Positions 61,741-64,000 of a stretch of DNA of 64,000 nucleotides are shown here, piece by piece. This DNA is from WRGT01 sp942493035 (GTDB lineage: Bacteria > Spirochaetota > UBA4802 > UBA5550). The position numbers and the translations under genes are program-made. The stretch is from NCBI GenBank assembly GCA_942493035.1, contig OW818666.1:2728001-2792000 (forward strand), given 5' to 3'. Position 1 is the stretch's first letter. Each line of letters opens with the position of its first letter. A model generated the notes under the pieces. That model saw nothing but the letters and a program-made list of their open reading frames with translations. It made no database searches and had not been told where the DNA came from.

Positions 61741-62628
61741 ATGAAAAGGATCTGTCTAATAATTATTTTTCTCATAACTGCATACACTCTTCCATACTCT
61801 CTGCCGTGCGCTTACGCACAGCAGACAAGTTTCCAGGTAACCGTACCTCCAATACCATGGTTTGAATTCAGCAAAGGGGAGAAAGACCTTAAGGTAAACG
61901 GTACATTTATCAATCTTACGGGTGAAATAGAATCTGCCGAAGCCGGTGGAGATGTAGATGTATACGGCGGGGGACTCAGCGGCTTCTACCGGTATGCATT
62001 CAAAGATAAATTTGCACTGGATATAGGTGGACTTGTCATGGGTGCAAGCGGAGATGTTGGCGATGCAGCTACAATGGATATGGCTTTACTCTCTGTACCT
62101 TTTGATATTGAAATTCAGCCTGTACGGACAGACAGCTATTCATTAATAATATTCGCGGGTTTCAACTTCACATGGCTTAGCCTTGGTGTAGATTACGATG
62201 ACGGTACTGACGTATACGGAATTGATATAATGAGTTCAATGAGAGGGCCCCAGGGCGGGATTCAGATGGCTTTTAAACTCCCCTCAGTTGTTTTTACTCC
62301 ATTCTTTATGATAACCAGCCTGTCCGGTGATGCAGAGATAGACCTTAATGCCAATGGCGAAACGATGTCAATCTCATCGGGGATACCATCTTCAAGGGCT
62401 CACTATTACGGTATTGATATAATATATCTACCCTGGGATATAACACTCAGCTCAATACTCCAGCAGGCAATGTCAAGCGGTGATAATCAGGGATATAAAA
62501 CATATGTATTTACCATAAGCTATCACTTCAAACTTGATGATGGAAGTACGATTGAGATTCCGCCTGAAAAAAAACCTGCAGTCAGGTCAGGTAGAAAACA
62601 GGTTAACAATAACAAACAATTACAATAA
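61741..62628 (+). CDS. exported hypothetical protein, predicted outer-membrane barrel
   Basis: 295-residue protein with signal peptide KRICLIIIFLITAYTLPYSLPCAYAQQ. The start is ATG 61741 preceded by GGAGG; a longer open frame back to 61612 is not supported. The mature part has many alternating strands (KLPSVVFTPFFMITSLSG, YKTYVFTISYHF) and a Lys/Pro-rich tail (IEIPPEKKPAV). It resembles an opacity/autotransporter-type barrel without family match. The next gene follows 19 bp later and also encodes an exported strand-rich protein, so the two probably share an operon. Function unknown. Confidence 0.7.
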   Translation: MKRICLIIIFLITAYTLPYSLPCAYAQQTSFQVTVPPIPWFEFSKGEKDLKVNGTFINLTGEIESAEAGGDVDVYGGGLSGFYRYAFKDKFALDIGGLVMGASGDVGDAATMDMALLSVPFDIEIQPVRTDSYSLIIFAGFNFTWLSLGVDYDDGTDVYGIDIMSSMRGPQGGIQMAFKLPSVVFTPFFMITSLSGDAEIDLNANGETMSISSGIPSSRAHYYGIDIIYLPWDITLSSILQQAMSSGDNQGYKTYVFTISYHFKLDDGSTIEIPPEKKPAVRSGRKQVNNNKQLQ

Positions 62629-62647
62629 TAAATCAGGAGGTTTAGCT

Positions 62648-63298
62648 ATGAGCTTATCAGATTTTAAAAACAGATTTACCATTTCACTTTTGACAATTTT
62701 TACAATTCTTCTGTTTCTATCATCAACTGCTTTTGCTCAAAAAGGGGGTGTTAAGGCGGAAGAAACTTACTCCGGCGGAGGATTTGAAGCAAAGCAGTAC
62801 GACATTGGGCTGGTACTCGGTTTATGGCTGCCGGGAACTATTGCAGTTGAAGATATCGATCTTGACAAGAGTGCAGGACCGCTGATTCGTGTTTTTGCCG
62901 ATGCATACCTGATGCCGAAATTTGCTGTAGGGGGCTATTTCAACTATTCAACAGCAACTCTTGAATATACTCCGCTTTCACTTGAAGCAGACGCGGATTT
63001 TTATGAATTCGGAATTTCCCTAAAACCAAGGTTCCTTGTTTCACCGGTAGTGGCTGTCAAGCCGGGTTTAAATATCGGCTACAGGAAAAGTACAAGAGAA
63101 AATCTTGGCGGTGAAACAGCCGAAACCGACTCAGATGGACTGGGACTGAATCTCAGCGTTGAAGTACAATACCTTGCAGACAGCGATTATATTGTATTCT
63201 TTGAAGGGGGATTCCTCAGTCAGCCCACAGGAGGAAATGCCGATGCGAGTGTTACATGGGCTCCAATAATTTATCTTGCTGCGGGGATCTGTTTTTAG
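62648..63298 (+). CDS. exported hypothetical protein, predicted outer-membrane barrel
   Basis: 216-residue protein with signal peptide ISLLTIFTILLFLSSTAFAQ. ATG 62648 has AGGAGG 9 bp upstream; the longer in-frame extension overlaps the preceding gene and is rejected. The mature part is Gly-rich and strand-rich (DIGLVLGLWLPGTIAVEDI, VAVKPGLNIGYRKS, DYIVFFEGGFL) and ends in an aromatic residue (AAGICF), typical of OmpX/OprF-like small barrels. Translationally close to the upstream barrel gene. No specific family recognised. Confidence 0.7.
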   Translation: MSLSDFKNRFTISLLTIFTILLFLSSTAFAQKGGVKAEETYSGGGFEAKQYDIGLVLGLWLPGTIAVEDIDLDKSAGPLIRVFADAYLMPKFAVGGYFNYSTATLEYTPLSLEADADFYEFGISLKPRFLVSPVVAVKPGLNIGYRKSTRENLGGETAETDSDGLGLNLSVEVQYLADSDYIVFFEGGFLSQPTGGNADASVTWAPIIYLAAGICF

Positions 63299-63331
63299 AG
63301 AACATACTGTATAACTTTTCATTCAAATCCG

Positions 63332-63414
63332 TAGTTGCTCATAAAATTGCGGTATTTATCTCCGCCGCGCCCGAAAAGCGGCAGAGATAAATTTTATCAT
63401 CAGTTTCTGAATAC
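63332..63414. repeat. family B repeat
   Basis: GTTGCTCATAAAATTGCGG, core CTCCGCCGCGCC ... GCGGCAGAGA (imperfect), end CATCAGTTTCTGAATA. Lies between convergent genes. Confidence 0.7.
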
Positions 63415-63431
63415 TATTTTATTCTAATATT

Positions 63432-64000
63432 TCACACTTTCTTTTTTCCGGTTTTTTTAACAGGAACGGCTATTCCAGCATGTTCAACAACAGCCGATTC
63501 ATTCAGAGCAATAACAGCCGCTGCTGCGGGAGATGCCTGGTAAATGGTTGAGCTCATAGTAATTCCGAATTTAGATAAAATCGCAGAAAATTTCCCTTTA
63601 ATATCCTCGGCCACATGATAAAAGCATGGAACCAGAATCAGCGTAATAACAGTTGCAAAGATCAACCCGTAGCCGAATGCAAGGGCAAGCGGTGCGGTCA
63701 TATGGTTCTTTTCTCCAATTCCATATATACTGGGGAACAGTCCGAGTACAGTCGTTCCCGTTGTAAGGATAATCGGTCTCAATCTTAAAGCAGCCGCTTC
63801 AGTCAGAGCACCAACAAGGCCGTGACTGTCATCCCGCTTGATATTTATAAACTCAACAAGAGTAACGGTATTACTTACTATAACTCCGGCAAGACTGAAG
63901 ATAGCAAGAACACTCATAAAGCATAATGGCTCATTATGGAGGAATACCGCAAATATAACTCCGATAAGCGAGAAAGGAATCGCAATCATAACCACGACGG
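63432..64000 (-). CDS. RND family efflux transporter, C-terminal part (truncated by window)
   Basis: The last 189 residues of a large inner-membrane RND pump (AcrB/HAE1-type or related, usually >1000 residues); the frame is open to the window edge. Helical segments and the conserved FSLAGVIVSNTVTLVEFIN, EAAALRLRPIILTTGTTVLGLFP and APLALAFGYGLIFATVITLILVPCFY are typical of transmembrane helices 10-12. A longer-than-usual cytosolic tail ends in basic VPVKKTGKKKV. Substrate class (drug or metal) cannot be told from this part; the LFPSIYG segment fits the drug-type rather than heavy-metal group. The partner adaptor is presumably upstream, outside the window. Confidence 0.88.
   Translation of the reverse strand, partial: VVVMIAIPFSLIGVIFAVFLHNEPLCFMSVLAIFSLAGVIVSNTVTLVEFINIKRDDSHGLVGALTEAAALRLRPIILTTGTTVLGLFPSIYGIGEKNHMTAPLALAFGYGLIFATVITLILVPCFYHVAEDIKGKFSAILSKFGITMSSTIYQASPAAAAVIALNESAVVEHAGIAVPVKKTGKKKV

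Overview
The window is a low-GC (roughly 38-40% by eye) bacterial chromosome segment with about 50 protein genes, long intergenic spacers and no recognisable tRNA, rRNA, phage, IS transposase or CRISPR array. The host is Gram-negative: there are lipoboxes, Sec signals, predicted outer-membrane barrels and an RND pump. The physiology looks anaerobic or fermentative: a sodium-pumping oxaloacetate decarboxylase (oadG-oadB-oadA), two butyrate/acetate-type CoA-transferases, an iron-sulfur ferredoxin:thioredoxin reductase subunit, type III glutamine synthetase and a PLP decarboxylase. The 7TMR-DISM/PP2C sensor, signalling-rich content and CsgG-like barrel fusion would fit a Spirochaetota-like lineage; that placement is inference only.

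Layout. 0.3-7 kb: sialic-acid-type synthase neuB, a lipoprotein, a polysaccharide deacetylase, then a hydantoinase/oxoprolinase gene broken by a 133-bp-period tandem duplication and followed 11 bp later by a histone-deacetylase-like amidohydrolase. 7-17 kb: glnN divergent from a decarboxylase, a CsgG-like/barrel gene bracketed by two identical 58-bp hairpin repeats, nitroreductase, homocysteine methyltransferase and a long-chain acyl-CoA ligase. 17-20 kb: a thiol-redox group consisting of an AhpD-like gene with an in-frame TGA exactly where the second catalytic cysteine belongs (candidate selenoprotein, CxxU), a glutaredoxin-like protein and an FTR catalytic subunit, followed by an MNT/HEPN pair. 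20-37 kb: twin CoA-transferases with a TetR regulator and operator, three sets of signalling genes, a KtrA-like protein, and envelope proteins. 37-50 kb: a 34-residue-repeat charged protein, MFS, MBL hydrolase, paired cNMP/GGDEF proteins, MCP, NatAB-type ABC exporter, a 20-residue membrane microprotein, and an operon of two membrane subunits (DUF5058-like) plus M20 peptidase. 50-64 kb: phosphoesterase, TrkH/TrkA, Tim44-like protein, oadGBA, AraC-GyrI regulator, two exported barrel-like proteins and the end of an RND pump gene.

Almost every long spacer carries one of several structured repeat families, described here from the sequence: family A (TATTTATTCCTTAAC ends, CCCCGCCGCC core), family B (GCTCATAAACC ends, CCGCCGCGCC core), family C (GCGTATGC/GCATACGC hairpin), family D (58-bp GAAAGCGCGAA hairpin), and MITE-like families E and F. 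These account for most of the noncoding sequence. The main items for follow-up are the candidate CxxU selenoprotein with its downstream hairpin, the interrupted hydantoinase gene, the repeat families, the 34-residue repeat protein, and the membrane-pair/M20 operon.
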